This document shows positions 9,391-17,113 of a stretch of 46,053 bases of DNA, piece after piece (position 1 is the first letter of the stretch; every line of letters begins with the position of its first letter). The stretch comes from Sedimenticola sp. (GTDB taxonomy: Bacteria; Pseudomonadota; Gammaproteobacteria; Chromatiales; Chromatiaceae). Both the position numbers and the translations under genes were made by a program. Where the stretch lies: the NCBI GenBank assembly GCA_026196795.1, contig JAPHUE010000165.1, positions 1 through 46,053 on the forward strand, written 5' to 3'. Below the pieces are notes generated by a model that ran no database searches, was not told the origin of the DNA, and saw only the letters and a program-made list of their open reading frames with translations.

Positions 9391-9405
9391 ATAACGAAAC
9401 GTTAT
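9391..9405. repeat. Second inverted repeat upstream of acs
   Basis: ATAACG and CGTTAT are separated by AAA, in an AT-rich stretch about 66-80 bp before the acs ATG, where a promoter could lie. Possible operator; no protein is assigned. Confidence 0.4.
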
Positions 9406-9450
9406 TTTCTACGTTTCTGCACAACAGGTGTTCTCAGTTCTATGCGGACA

Positions 9451-10179
9451 TCAAAAGTGTCCCAGTTCGTATTGTCGATTAATCAGTTTATTCACCGGAT
9501 TGTTGTATTCCACCAGTACCTTTGCCAGCCGCTTAAATACCTCCGCAGTGATCATGGCATCGCCACGAGCCGTGTGGCGTCCTTCGATGACCACTTGAGT
9601 GTAATCGGCCACCTCCTCCAATGTATAGTGCCCAACCCGTCCTGTGTGTACGAGATAGAGCAGCATGGTATCCAGCCACGGATGTTTCAGGTGACACAGC
9701 AGCTCTTTCTGCAGGATTTTGTTTATAAATCGGATATCAAATCCAATATGATGCCCAATCAATACACTCTCACCAATAAAATCAGCTATTTCCTGCATTA
9801 CCTCTTCAATCAAGGGTGCATCCCTTACATCCTCATCTTTCAGATGATGTATGCGGGTTGAAGCTGCTGGAATGTCTCTTCCTGGATAGATCAATGTGTT
9901 GAACTCGCGTCCAGTTAACTCCAATCCGTGCATTTCAAGTAGCGAGATTGAACAGATCTCATCGCCTGCATAAGCCTGTAAGCCGGTAGTCTCTGTGTCT
10001 ACAACAACAAATCGCGTCTCCTCAATCGGTTTATTGATCAGCTGTTTCGGATTAACCGAAAGCAGTCGATGGTGCAGTGCCAGCATATCCGGGTCTGCAA
10101 GCAAGGCACCTTTGCTCAGGGTACGTCGAAACCCTGCATGTATTCTCCCCAGTAACTCACCGAGCTGTTCGCTTGCCAT
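9451..10179 (-). CDS. DEDDh 3'-5' exonuclease (DnaQ / Pol III epsilon-like)
   Basis: The product is 242 residues. The exonuclease motifs are complete: DTET (61-64, Asp61 and Glu63), GHHIGFD (142-148, Asp148), and RHTARGDA with His202 and Asp207, which makes it a DEDDh enzyme. It lacks the C-terminal alpha-binding tail that would make it the replicative epsilon subunit. An N-terminal extension of about 55 residues precedes the fold. Genes of this type often sit beside a cNMP/CBS/DUF294 gene and a symporter/acs cluster in gammaproteobacteria, as here. It lies 131 bp after the DUF294 gene and 125 bp before acs, so one transcript is plausible. Confidence 0.88.
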   Translation of the reverse strand: MASEQLGELLGRIHAGFRRTLSKGALLADPDMLALHHRLLSVNPKQLINKPIEETRFVVVDTETTGLQAYAGDEICSISLLEMHGLELTGREFNTLIYPGRDIPAASTRIHHLKDEDVRDAPLIEEVMQEIADFIGESVLIGHHIGFDIRFINKILQKELLCHLKHPWLDTMLLYLVHTGRVGHYTLEEVADYTQVVIEGRHTARGDAMITAEVFKRLAKVLVEYNNPVNKLINRQYELGHF

Positions 10180-10310
10180 ATCGCTTTGGCGGTTGCTGTT
10201 CAGCCTGTAATTCCCGTATGTTTTTTACTTTTTTTCCCTCTTTAAAATCAAAAGGGCCGGGACTTGATCAGTTATATGATGGCTGCCAGTTTCTGCCACT
10301 CCTCTCTCTA

Positions 10311-12191
10311 CTAGAATATGTCGGTTGCGTAGTCGTCCTGTAACTTTTCCTGGAGGCGTTTTACCGCCCGCATAGCCATACGCAGCGTACTGCGCGACTG
10401 CGGTGAGAGTCGTTCTGGATTGATCAGTTTGTTCAATTCATTTTCACTCTTGGCCTGTTTGATCTGGTGTGTCAGCAGCAGATCCAATAGCTCTTCGAAG
10501 GCCTCTTGTACGGAGTCCTTGAAATCTGTGGAGAGTTTTCCGACACGCGTCAGCGCGTTCAGCCGATCGGTGGTGTTCTGTGCAGCGATGCCTTTTTGCA
10601 GAGAAAAAATGCGTGCGGCATCGGCAATGATACGTAAACCGTTACGTTTGATATCGATATACTCACCCTGTTTATCTTTCATAGTAACCAATTGGTTGAA
10701 GAATCCGATAGCGGGTTTTCCCTCGGCATCGTGATCTGACATCATTTTAAGTAAGCGAGGTTTTTCCTTTATTTGAGCGAGGGAATAGCGACGCAACTCC
10801 GAGGTGAGTGTGTCATCACCGTATAGCGTATCGAAATCAAAGACAACGTTTGACCAGCGCGCTGCTTTTTCAGTTGGGTGGTCAATAATATGGCTGATCT
10901 GCTGTTTCCACTTGGAGAGTGTTTTGTTATACAACGGATTACGCGCCATGATGGCACCGGGGCAGAGCGGATAGCCGATTCGATCAAGATTCAGATTGAG
11001 TCGATTACAGAAATGGTCAAACCACTCCTTCACCTCTTTGGTTTCGCTTATGGGAGTGTCTTCGATAATGATGCCGTTATCCTGATCGGGATTAAGCAGC
11101 ATCTCAAGACGTCCGCCGGAACCCATGATAAGCAGGCTGAAACCGACGGGTGCTTTACCCAGGTCCTTTGTCTCCATCCAGCGTAGTGTTAATTCAACAG
11201 CACGCCTTTGTGCAATCAGGTGGTATTCGCTGAGTAATCTGACGGCACTGCTAGGGCGGTGATTGGTCTCCTGGATGTCGATTGCGGCATCCACTAGTTG
11301 CGGAATGAGGTTCGCCAGTTCCTGTATGGTGTCAGCTTTCCGCAATCGATTGGTGAGTGTGCTGGGTCGAGAAATCAGAATACGCAGGATATCGGTTTGC
11401 GAGACAATACCGATGGGTAGTTGTTCCTCCAAAACGATCAAGTACTCTGTCGAGTGCCGTTTCATGATCTCTTCGGCTTCCCACAGGGCTGTGTCAGGAT
11501 CGATCACGCGGGGTGTTTCAAAGGCTACATTGATCAATCGGTCATTTGGATCGGCCCCTTTCAACATGACCGCTTCAGCTATGCCGGCATAGGTCAGCAT
11601 GCCTTTTAACAACCCTTTTTTATCAGTGACTACGACGCTGCCGATTTTTCTGCTTTTCATCATGCCGAAGGCATCACGCAGTGTGGTTTCAGATGTGCAG
11701 GATACGGCCGGTGTGCGCATCAGCCGGGTAACGGGTTGTGCCAGTACGCCAGTTGAGATTGAACGGTCCGGGCTGCGCTCCCGTAATTTCGTTGCGATCA
11801 CCCGATTCAGTACATTGAAGAGTTCAGGATGCTCCTCTTCAAGTGCCTTAAAACGCGCCTCCGGAATGGCAAGTATGACCGATTGATTCGTCGCTACAGT
11901 TTTGGTGGTGTAGTCGTTCTTATCCAGATAATTCGCCAAGCCAATCAGGTCGCCAGGCAGTACGGTATCCTGTCGGCCTGTTGGGCGGTGCATGACCACT
12001 GTGCCGTCAAGCAGTATATAGATCTCTTTTTTGTAGGGTTCGCCAGGGCGAAAAAGTGCAACGCCACCGGGCAGAACGCGTTTGCTCGCGCAGGACACCA
12101 ACTTTTTCAAGGTTCTAATAGGAACCTCTCTGAAGGTGCGCGTCGCAGCAAGTATCTGCTCGGTTGTTAACGTTGCTCTTGTCTCTTCCAT
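10311..12191 (-). CDS. cNMP-binding / CBS / DUF294 nucleotidyltransferase-like signalling protein
   Basis: The product is 626 residues from the ATG at 12191; a GTG at 12236 would add 15. There are four parts. A cyclic-nucleotide-binding beta barrel (about 20-135) contains LPGGVALFRPGEPY and PGDLIGLANYLDK. Two CBS repeats span about 155-280. A DUF294 nucleotidyltransferase-like domain has GSGGR (357-361) and acidic pair D369/D371. A DUF294 C-terminal helical domain ends the protein. The architecture predicts a protein that senses cyclic and adenine nucleotides and modifies a partner, as GlnD-type enzymes do; the partner is unknown. It starts the minus-strand group that continues with the exonuclease and acs. 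Neither start has a good Shine-Dalgarno sequence. Confidence 0.88.
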   Translation of the reverse strand: MEETRATLTTEQILAATRTFREVPIRTLKKLVSCASKRVLPGGVALFRPGEPYKKEIYILLDGTVVMHRPTGRQDTVLPGDLIGLANYLDKNDYTTKTVATNQSVILAIPEARFKALEEEHPELFNVLNRVIATKLRERSPDRSISTGVLAQPVTRLMRTPAVSCTSETTLRDAFGMMKSRKIGSVVVTDKKGLLKGMLTYAGIAEAVMLKGADPNDRLINVAFETPRVIDPDTALWEAEEIMKRHSTEYLIVLEEQLPIGIVSQTDILRILISRPSTLTNRLRKADTIQELANLIPQLVDAAIDIQETNHRPSSAVRLLSEYHLIAQRRAVELTLRWMETKDLGKAPVGFSLLIMGSGGRLEMLLNPDQDNGIIIEDTPISETKEVKEWFDHFCNRLNLNLDRIGYPLCPGAIMARNPLYNKTLSKWKQQISHIIDHPTEKAARWSNVVFDFDTLYGDDTLTSELRRYSLAQIKEKPRLLKMMSDHDAEGKPAIGFFNQLVTMKDKQGEYIDIKRNGLRIIADAARIFSLQKGIAAQNTTDRLNALTRVGKLSTDFKDSVQEAFEELLDLLLTHQIKQAKSENELNKLINPERLSPQSRSTLRMAMRAVKRLQEKLQDDYATDIF

Positions 12192-12266
12192 CAGTAGGCT
12201 ATGTTTCTTGTTCCGGCTGTCGTTGTTTGTCGGCACTGTTGTGCATTATGAAAAACTGTTACTTTT

Positions 12267-12473
12267 ATGCTCTTTCCCGTCACTAAGATAAAGGTAGAGG
12301 CAACAACGTTGATAGACTGGATCTTCCTGCTTGTTACCGGCGTTATTGCCTATCATGCGTTAACCCATCGTAATGAGGATGGTGAAAACGATATCGGTCA
12401 TCTTCTGTTTGGTGCGATTGCGCTACTGTTTTTCACCCGTGTTCTGTTTGTCGATATTCTAAAGTTGCTCTGA
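12267..12473 (+). CDS. Small two-helix membrane protein, unknown function
   Basis: The product is 68 residues (about 54 if a TTG at 12309, preceded by AGAGG, is the true start). There are two hydrophobic segments, about 16-31 and 44-66, joined by a charged loop HRNEDGENDIGH. It is divergent from the DUF294 gene and convergent with the TPR gene, and no gene on the other strand covers it, so it is unlikely to be a shadow ORF. I do not recognise the family. Position suggests it belongs to the symporter/acs neighbourhood. Confidence 0.6.
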   Translation: MLFPVTKIKVEATTLIDWIFLLVTGVIAYHALTHRNEDGENDIGHLLFGAIALLFFTRVLFVDILKLL

Positions 12474-12494
12474 ACCGTGTTTTCTGCGCTGTTA

Positions 12495-13196
12495 TTAGTC
12501 CAGTCGATAGGCTTGTTGTTTGGCATCCTCATCGGGTAGCCGCATTAATCGCTGTTCTACAGGTTTGGCTAATTCCGTTTCCAGGTAGCGAGCCCTGTCC
12601 GCAATGGACGGTGGTTTCTCAGGCTGATTGCGCATGAATCGGGTGAGAAAACCGGGACCTTCTTTCACTTCTGGTGCCAGTTTTAATGCTAAATTGTAAT
12701 CATCCAGTGCCCCTTGGTAATCGGCCAACTGATCTTTCAATATGCCCCGGTTGGCATGGGCGACACCTATGGCCAGCCGATTGGTCTGGCTGATGCCGTT
12801 GATTGTTTCCCGTTGTATGGCTTCGTCATACAGTGAGAGGGCCGTCTGTAGATGGTTGTTGGATGAGCGGCGCAGCTGCGCGGCCCTGCTAGTGTCATCC
12901 TGTGTATTAAGCTTAATCTGTTCAGCTTCGATAGACTGCTGAAGTCCGAGGCGCATATGCGCCTGTGCCTGCCCACGTAATGCGCCGATGTTCTCTTGGT
13001 CCTGTTCGTAGACCTTACTGAAAGCTGCAAGTGCTTTTTCAAATGCACCATCTTCCAGATAGCGTCCTGCCGCGGCAAGTTCGTGAGCGCCCGGTTTGGA
13101 CGCTCCGTCTCCAGAGTCGTACAGCGTCCATGCGACCCACGCAATAGTAAGTGCTATAGCCGTTCTGACCAGGAGGCGATAGCGTTTTTCATCCAT
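12495..13196 (-). CDS. TPR-repeat protein, membrane-anchored
   Basis: The product is 233 residues from the ATG at 13196; a GTG at 13205 is also in frame. One membrane segment (about 8-25) is followed by tetratricopeptide-like helices: AAAGRYLEDGAFEKALAAFS at about 42-61, ALRGQAQAHMRLG, then HANRGILKDQLADYQGALDD and YNLALKLAPEV. The last 50 residues are charged. TPRs mediate protein contacts; the partner is not evident. The ATG lies inside the end of the upstream 81-residue gene (ATGGATGA, an 8-base overlap), which indicates coupled translation of the two. Confidence 0.8.
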   Translation of the reverse strand: MDEKRYRLLVRTAIALTIAWVAWTLYDSGDGASKPGAHELAAAGRYLEDGAFEKALAAFSKVYEQDQENIGALRGQAQAHMRLGLQQSIEAEQIKLNTQDDTSRAAQLRRSSNNHLQTALSLYDEAIQRETINGISQTNRLAIGVAHANRGILKDQLADYQGALDDYNLALKLAPEVKEGPGFLTRFMRNQPEKPPSIADRARYLETELAKPVEQRLMRLPDEDAKQQAYRLD

Positions 13197-13434
13197 TGCC
13201 GGCACTAGTCAGCCACAGATTGAAAAACCATGAGAACAGTGCAACAAGAAACAGACTTATAAAACGTGCCCGTATCTTCTGGCCATGCAAGGCGTCACGA
13301 TCAAGCGTAACACCCAGTTTGTTTTGTAGCCGTCGGACACTGACTATCCAGATCAGGTTGCTGACCGGGAAAAACAGCATGGCCGCTAATAAAATGAACC
13401 AGAGGTAGAATGACGTGTTCATAATCTGATCCAC
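13189..13434 (-). CDS. Small membrane protein, unknown function
   Basis: The product is 81 residues, or 77 from a second ATG at 13422. It has two hydrophobic helices (about 9-31 and 58-75) separated by a basic linker, VRRLQNKLGVTLDRDALHGQ. It overlaps the TPR gene by 8 bases and lies 87 bp after the symporter gene on the same strand, so all three may be co-transcribed. I do not recognise the family. An accessory role for the symporter is possible, but this rests only on position. Confidence 0.75.
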   Translation of the reverse strand: MDQIMNTSFYLWFILLAAMLFFPVSNLIWIVSVRRLQNKLGVTLDRDALHGQKIRARFISLFLVALFSWFFNLWLTSAGNG

Positions 13435-13521
13435 AACTCATGTTTGTTCGTATCTGCAAGTTCTATTAAGTATCTGGCACTCTGCTGGGACATTCATTTC
13501 GTGACACTCATCAGAAACAGA

Positions 13522-15507
13522 TCACCCAGGTTTATCCAGGTCCAGCTGTATGTCACCTATATCTTCATGCAGTGCCACCACCTCTTTATGGGGTATGGTG
13601 GAGAGTTCCATCTTATAGGCCAAGAACCACATCATACCCACACCGAGTATCCACCATAGCAGCTGCCAGGCCCAGATAGAGGGCATGCCGAACGTCCAGG
13701 TGGCCGCATTGGTAGGGTCACCAAATATCCAGTTACCAATCACCGCACCCGGCCCTATACCAAAGAAGAACCAGATCAGTGTGACTATCCATGCGATGGG
13801 AATCAGGCTGCGTTTTTCGGCAGAGAGCGAGGCATGATCATGAAGGAAATTATGGAAGATCATACGGTGCTCACGCTCAGTATCTTTCTGCGTCATGGCA
13901 GAGATAATCAGGGCCAGTGAGAAATTGAATAGGATGCCCCAGAATGCTGAGTGCAGGGTCATAGGCCAACGTCCCCACGGCATATATTGTGCGCCTACGC
14001 TCTCAGTCAGGGTTACCGCAATCAGGCCGGCAATAAGACCGATAGTGATACCTTGACGTGTCAGGTAGGGCCACCAGCATACGGCGATCAGGGCGGGCCA
14101 CATCTGGAAGCCATAGGCTACGGCGAGTCCACCCAGTAACACCAGGGCATCGCTGGATGTGGAGGCAACCACCAGTGCCGCCAAGACAATCAGGATGACA
14201 CCGATTCGGCCGTACATCTTTTGCTGGGCGTGTGAAGCATGGGGAATAAGGAATCGCTTTAGCAGATCTCGGGTCAGCATTCCGCCAGCAGTCGACATGT
14301 AGGCAGAGCCAGTCGATTGCATTGCGGCCAGGGCGCAGACCGATAACAGGCCCACCAGCCAGGGTGCAGTCTCAGACATCAGGTAGACCAGCTGTGGAAC
14401 CAGCATGTCGCCTTTACCTTCCGACTGAAGCAGGTCGATACCACCGAGGCCTGTACCCATCACATTATTGACCAGCTCGGGAAACTTGGCCAAAAATTCA
14501 AGATCGGCCCCAAGGAAGTGAGCACCGATGCCCTGGATGGCAGTGAAAAACATCAGGATAAAGCCAATGACAAAGGAAGAGGCCCAAACCTGCTGGGGCG
14601 CAAAGGGTTCAGGGCTTTTATTGCCGAAGGCCCACATGGAGAAGGCCGGTGCGGATTGGATGCCCATTAGTCCAAACATATAGGTGAGCACCATGACGCC
14701 TGTCCAGGCGCCGCCAATGGGTGCGCTATCCGTTCCCAGTCCTGCACCAAACTGGATCACCCCCGGAATGGCAATGTAGGCGCTATACCCCTCCGGTGTG
14801 GTTTTTCCGAACATCGCCTTGCCTGTGGCGGGGTCGATCTGCGACAGTGCGGCTATGCCTTCGTTCAGACGGGCAAAACCACCTACCTCATGCATGGCGA
14901 TTAGACCCACGACCACTATGCCTCCGCCCAGCAGGATGGCCTGGGCTGAGTCCACATAAGCGACTGCTCTGAGCCCGCCGGAAGCGACATAGATAATGAC
15001 CACGATAGAGAGTAACCACATGCCTACTGTGGTGCTGAGCATGTTGTCGGTCAGGACGTTAAACAGGAAACCGGATGCGCGCAGCTGAATCCCCAGATAG
15101 GGTACCGAGAAGATCAGCGCCACCAGCACCACCAGGATTCTGATCAGGTCTGAACGAAAGTAATACGACAGCATCTCGCCCGGGGTGATGAACCCAAAGC
15201 GCTTGCCCAGCATCCATTGCCGTTTTAGAAATAGAACGCCGGTGAAAGGAATGGTGATGGCGTAAAATGAGGCGTAAGCGTATTGAAAGCCGTCACGATA
15301 GATTAAGCCTGGATGGCCCATAAAGGTCCAACCGGAGAATGAAGTTGCTGTGGCTGCGAGAATGAACACCCACAGTGAGATCTGACGTCCTGCTACGAAA
15401 TAGTCGCTTGCGGTCTTGGCTGAGAGGGCACCCTTGATGCCCCAAAAGATACAGTAAGACCAATATAACGCAACGAATACAAACAACCAGACAACTTTCG
15501 CGTCCAT
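13522..15507 (-). CDS. Sodium:solute symporter (SSS family), putative acetate/carboxylate transporter
   Basis: The product is 661 residues with about 13 hydrophobic segments. Family landmarks are ASDYFVAGRQISLWVFILA near residues 34-52, ATSFSGWTFMGHPGLIYRDG (55-74) and IIYVASGGLRAVAYVDSAQA (about 170-190). The C-terminus (from about 525) holds a cytoplasmic loop, two more helices and an acidic tail. SSS proteins use the sodium gradient to import small organic solutes. The acs and CbrAB-like neighbours point to acetate or another small carbon source, but the substrate cannot be read from sequence. The ATG is preceded by GAGGGGG, a strong ribosome-binding site. A sigma54 promoter and an activator-type palindrome lie upstream. 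Confidence 0.9.
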   Translation of the reverse strand: MDAKVVWLFVFVALYWSYCIFWGIKGALSAKTASDYFVAGRQISLWVFILAATATSFSGWTFMGHPGLIYRDGFQYAYASFYAITIPFTGVLFLKRQWMLGKRFGFITPGEMLSYYFRSDLIRILVVLVALIFSVPYLGIQLRASGFLFNVLTDNMLSTTVGMWLLSIVVIIYVASGGLRAVAYVDSAQAILLGGGIVVVGLIAMHEVGGFARLNEGIAALSQIDPATGKAMFGKTTPEGYSAYIAIPGVIQFGAGLGTDSAPIGGAWTGVMVLTYMFGLMGIQSAPAFSMWAFGNKSPEPFAPQQVWASSFVIGFILMFFTAIQGIGAHFLGADLEFLAKFPELVNNVMGTGLGGIDLLQSEGKGDMLVPQLVYLMSETAPWLVGLLSVCALAAMQSTGSAYMSTAGGMLTRDLLKRFLIPHASHAQQKMYGRIGVILIVLAALVVASTSSDALVLLGGLAVAYGFQMWPALIAVCWWPYLTRQGITIGLIAGLIAVTLTESVGAQYMPWGRWPMTLHSAFWGILFNFSLALIISAMTQKDTEREHRMIFHNFLHDHASLSAEKRSLIPIAWIVTLIWFFFGIGPGAVIGNWIFGDPTNAATWTFGMPSIWAWQLLWWILGVGMMWFLAYKMELSTIPHKEVVALHEDIGDIQLDLDKPG

Positions 15508-15614
15508 TGGTCGTATTCCCCCTCAGTTGTGAATTTTGAATGAAAATTATAATTCTGGTTTTTGAATTCAGGATGCTAAAGACGATCCATTTTAATTCAA
15601 ATCTCACGCTATTA

Positions 15615-15630
15615 TGCGAGAAACGTGCCG
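15615..15630 (-). promoter_or_regulatory. Sigma54 (-24/-12) promoter of the symporter gene
   Basis: On the minus strand the element reads CGGCACG-TTTC-TCGCA, against the consensus TGGCACG-N4-TTGCA. The invariant GG (15629-15628) and GC (15617-15616) are present with correct spacing, and 10 of 12 fixed positions match. The expected start site is near 15604, giving a leader of about 97 bases that ends in a strong ribosome-binding site for the symporter gene. Confidence 0.78.
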
Positions 15631-15679
15631 TTAATTAAAGCTATTCAGCTCAATGGGTTGTGTAATTCATCATCGTTCT

Positions 15680-15707
15680 GTTACCGCCTTTCGTTACTAT
15701 TGGTAAC
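15680..15707. promoter_or_regulatory. Putative activator-binding site (CbrB-type UAS)
   Basis: A GTTACC half-site (15680-15685) is followed by the palindrome GTTAC-TATTG-GTAAC (15693-15707), with another GTAAC at 15724-15728. It lies about 70 bp upstream of the -24 element, a normal distance for a sigma54 activator. The same composite motif occurs before the kinase operon. Confidence 0.65.
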
Positions 15708-15757
15708 GGAGTCGTGTGATTAAGTAACAACGACTTGTGTGAGCCATCCTGATCGTG

Positions 15758-17113
15758 TCAGCTCGCCCCTTTTTTGGCCCTGGGTATGCCAAAGCGTTGT
15801 CTTCTCTCCCAGAGTGCCTTGCGGCTGATCCCCAGTCGTTTGGCGAGTTCAGTTTCGGTCATATGATCCTGGTTTTCCAGGACGAACTGGCGGAAATAGG
15901 CTTCAAGCGAGAGGTCACCTGAAGGTGTGCTGGCGGACATGGTCAATGAGTCAGCAGAGTGGGCGCTTTCAATAGCGAGCAGGTCGGGCGTAATCAGGTC
16001 CTCTTCACAGAGAATGACGGCGCGCTCCAGTGCGTTTTCCAGTTCCCGGACATTCCCAGGCCAGCTATAGGTGGTGATCGTATCAATGGCTGCCTGGTTA
16101 AGCGTCATTGGGGCGCGGTTCAGCTGTTTGCGCGTTTTCTCCAACAGGAATGTCGCCAGTTCTACGACATCGGCCCCCCGGTCTCGCAGTGGTGGAAGAT
16201 TGAGCTCCACTACACGGAGGCGGAAATAGAGGTCGCTTCGAAACTCCCCCTCCTGGACCCGTTGTTTCAGATCGCGGTGCGTTGCGGCAATCAGTCTCAC
16301 GTCCACCAGGCGGGACTGCTCTGAACCGACACGGCGTATCTCTCCATTTTGCAGGACACGCAGCAGGCGGGCCTGTGCTGCAAGAGGTAACTCGCCGATC
16401 TCATCAAGAAACAGGGTGCCACCCTCTGCCGCTTCGATCAGGCCGGTACGGGCTGAATCGGCCCCGGTAAACGCCCCTTTTTCATGGCCGAACAGCTCGG
16501 ATTCAATCAGGGTTTCAGGGATGGCCGCACAGTTGACCGTTATAATCGGCGCATCTTTACGCAGGCTCTGTTCATGTAGCGCCCTGGCAACCAGCTCTTT
16601 ACCTGTACCTGACTCGCCCAGTATAAGAACGGTGCTATCGGTGGGTGCTACCTTGGTTACCCGGCGGCAGACCTCCTGCATGGCCGGGCACTTTCCTACC
16701 ATGCCATCAACAGGATAGGATTTGTTGAGTTCGGATTTCAGAACTTCGGTCTTTCGCCCCAGCTTTTCCTGCTTCAGTGTGCGCTCAATCAATAGCACCA
16801 GCTCGTCGTGATCAAACGGCTTCGCAATGTAATCAATAGCCCCCTTTTTCATGGAGTCGACCGCGGACCTGACACTCGCATAGCTGGTCATGATCAGCAC
16901 GGGTACGCCCGGTGCGCGATGAATGACCTCGGTGCCAGGAACACCGGGTAGCCTGACGTCGGTCAGGATCAGGTTGAAGCTTTGCAAATCATATTTCTGC
17001 TCAGCCTCCTCAACGGATTCTGCGGAGCTGACTTTATAGCCCCGACGGGTGAGTAAGCGTTCTACTGCGGCACGGATGACCGATTCGTCTTCAATAATCA
17101 GTATTTGACTCAT
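15758..17113 (-). CDS. Sigma54-dependent NtrC-family response regulator, CbrB-like
   Basis: The product is 451 residues with three domains. The receiver domain (3-115) has acidic pocket E8/D9, phospho-acceptor Asp52 and Lys98. The AAA+ domain (about 135-375) has Walker A GESGTGKE (166-173), the sigma54-contacting GAFTGA loop (213-218) and Walker [11 protein letters not shown]. The C-terminal Fis-type helix-turn-helix (about 415-445) is [20 protein letters not shown]. It needs sigma54 to activate promoters. Its ATG lies 23 bases inside the end of the kinase gene, so the pair is coupled. Pairing with a symporter-domain kinase is the CbrA/CbrB arrangement of Pseudomonas. The name is a family inference, not proof of orthology. 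Confidence 0.93.
   Translation of the reverse strand: MSQILIIEDESVIRAAVERLLTRRGYKVSSAESVEEAEQKYDLQSFNLILTDVRLPGVPGTEVIHRAPGVPVLIMTSYASVRSAVDSMKKGAIDYIAKPFDHDELVLLIERTLKQEKLGRKTEVLKSELNKSYPVDGMVGKCPAMQEVCRRVTKVAPTDSTVLILGESGTGKELVARALHEQSLRKDAPIITVNCAAIPETLIESELFGHEKGAFTGADSARTGLIEAAEGGTLFLDEIGELPLAAQARLLRVLQNGEIRRVGSEQSRLVDVRLIAATHRDLKQRVQEGEFRSDLYFRLRVVELNLPPLRDRGADVVELATFLLEKTRKQLNRAPMTLNQAAIDTITTYSWPGNVRELENALERAVILCEEDLITPDLLAIESAHSADSLTMSASTPSGDLSLEAYFRQFVLENQDHMTETELAKRLGISRKALWERRQRFGIPRAKKGAS

Noticed and set aside
12231-12245. CGGCAC-TGTTG-TGCA resembling a sigma54 promoter on the plus strand
   Set aside because: The GG and GC elements are one base too close; sigma54 spacing is rigid. 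It also overlaps the possible GTG start of the DUF294 gene.
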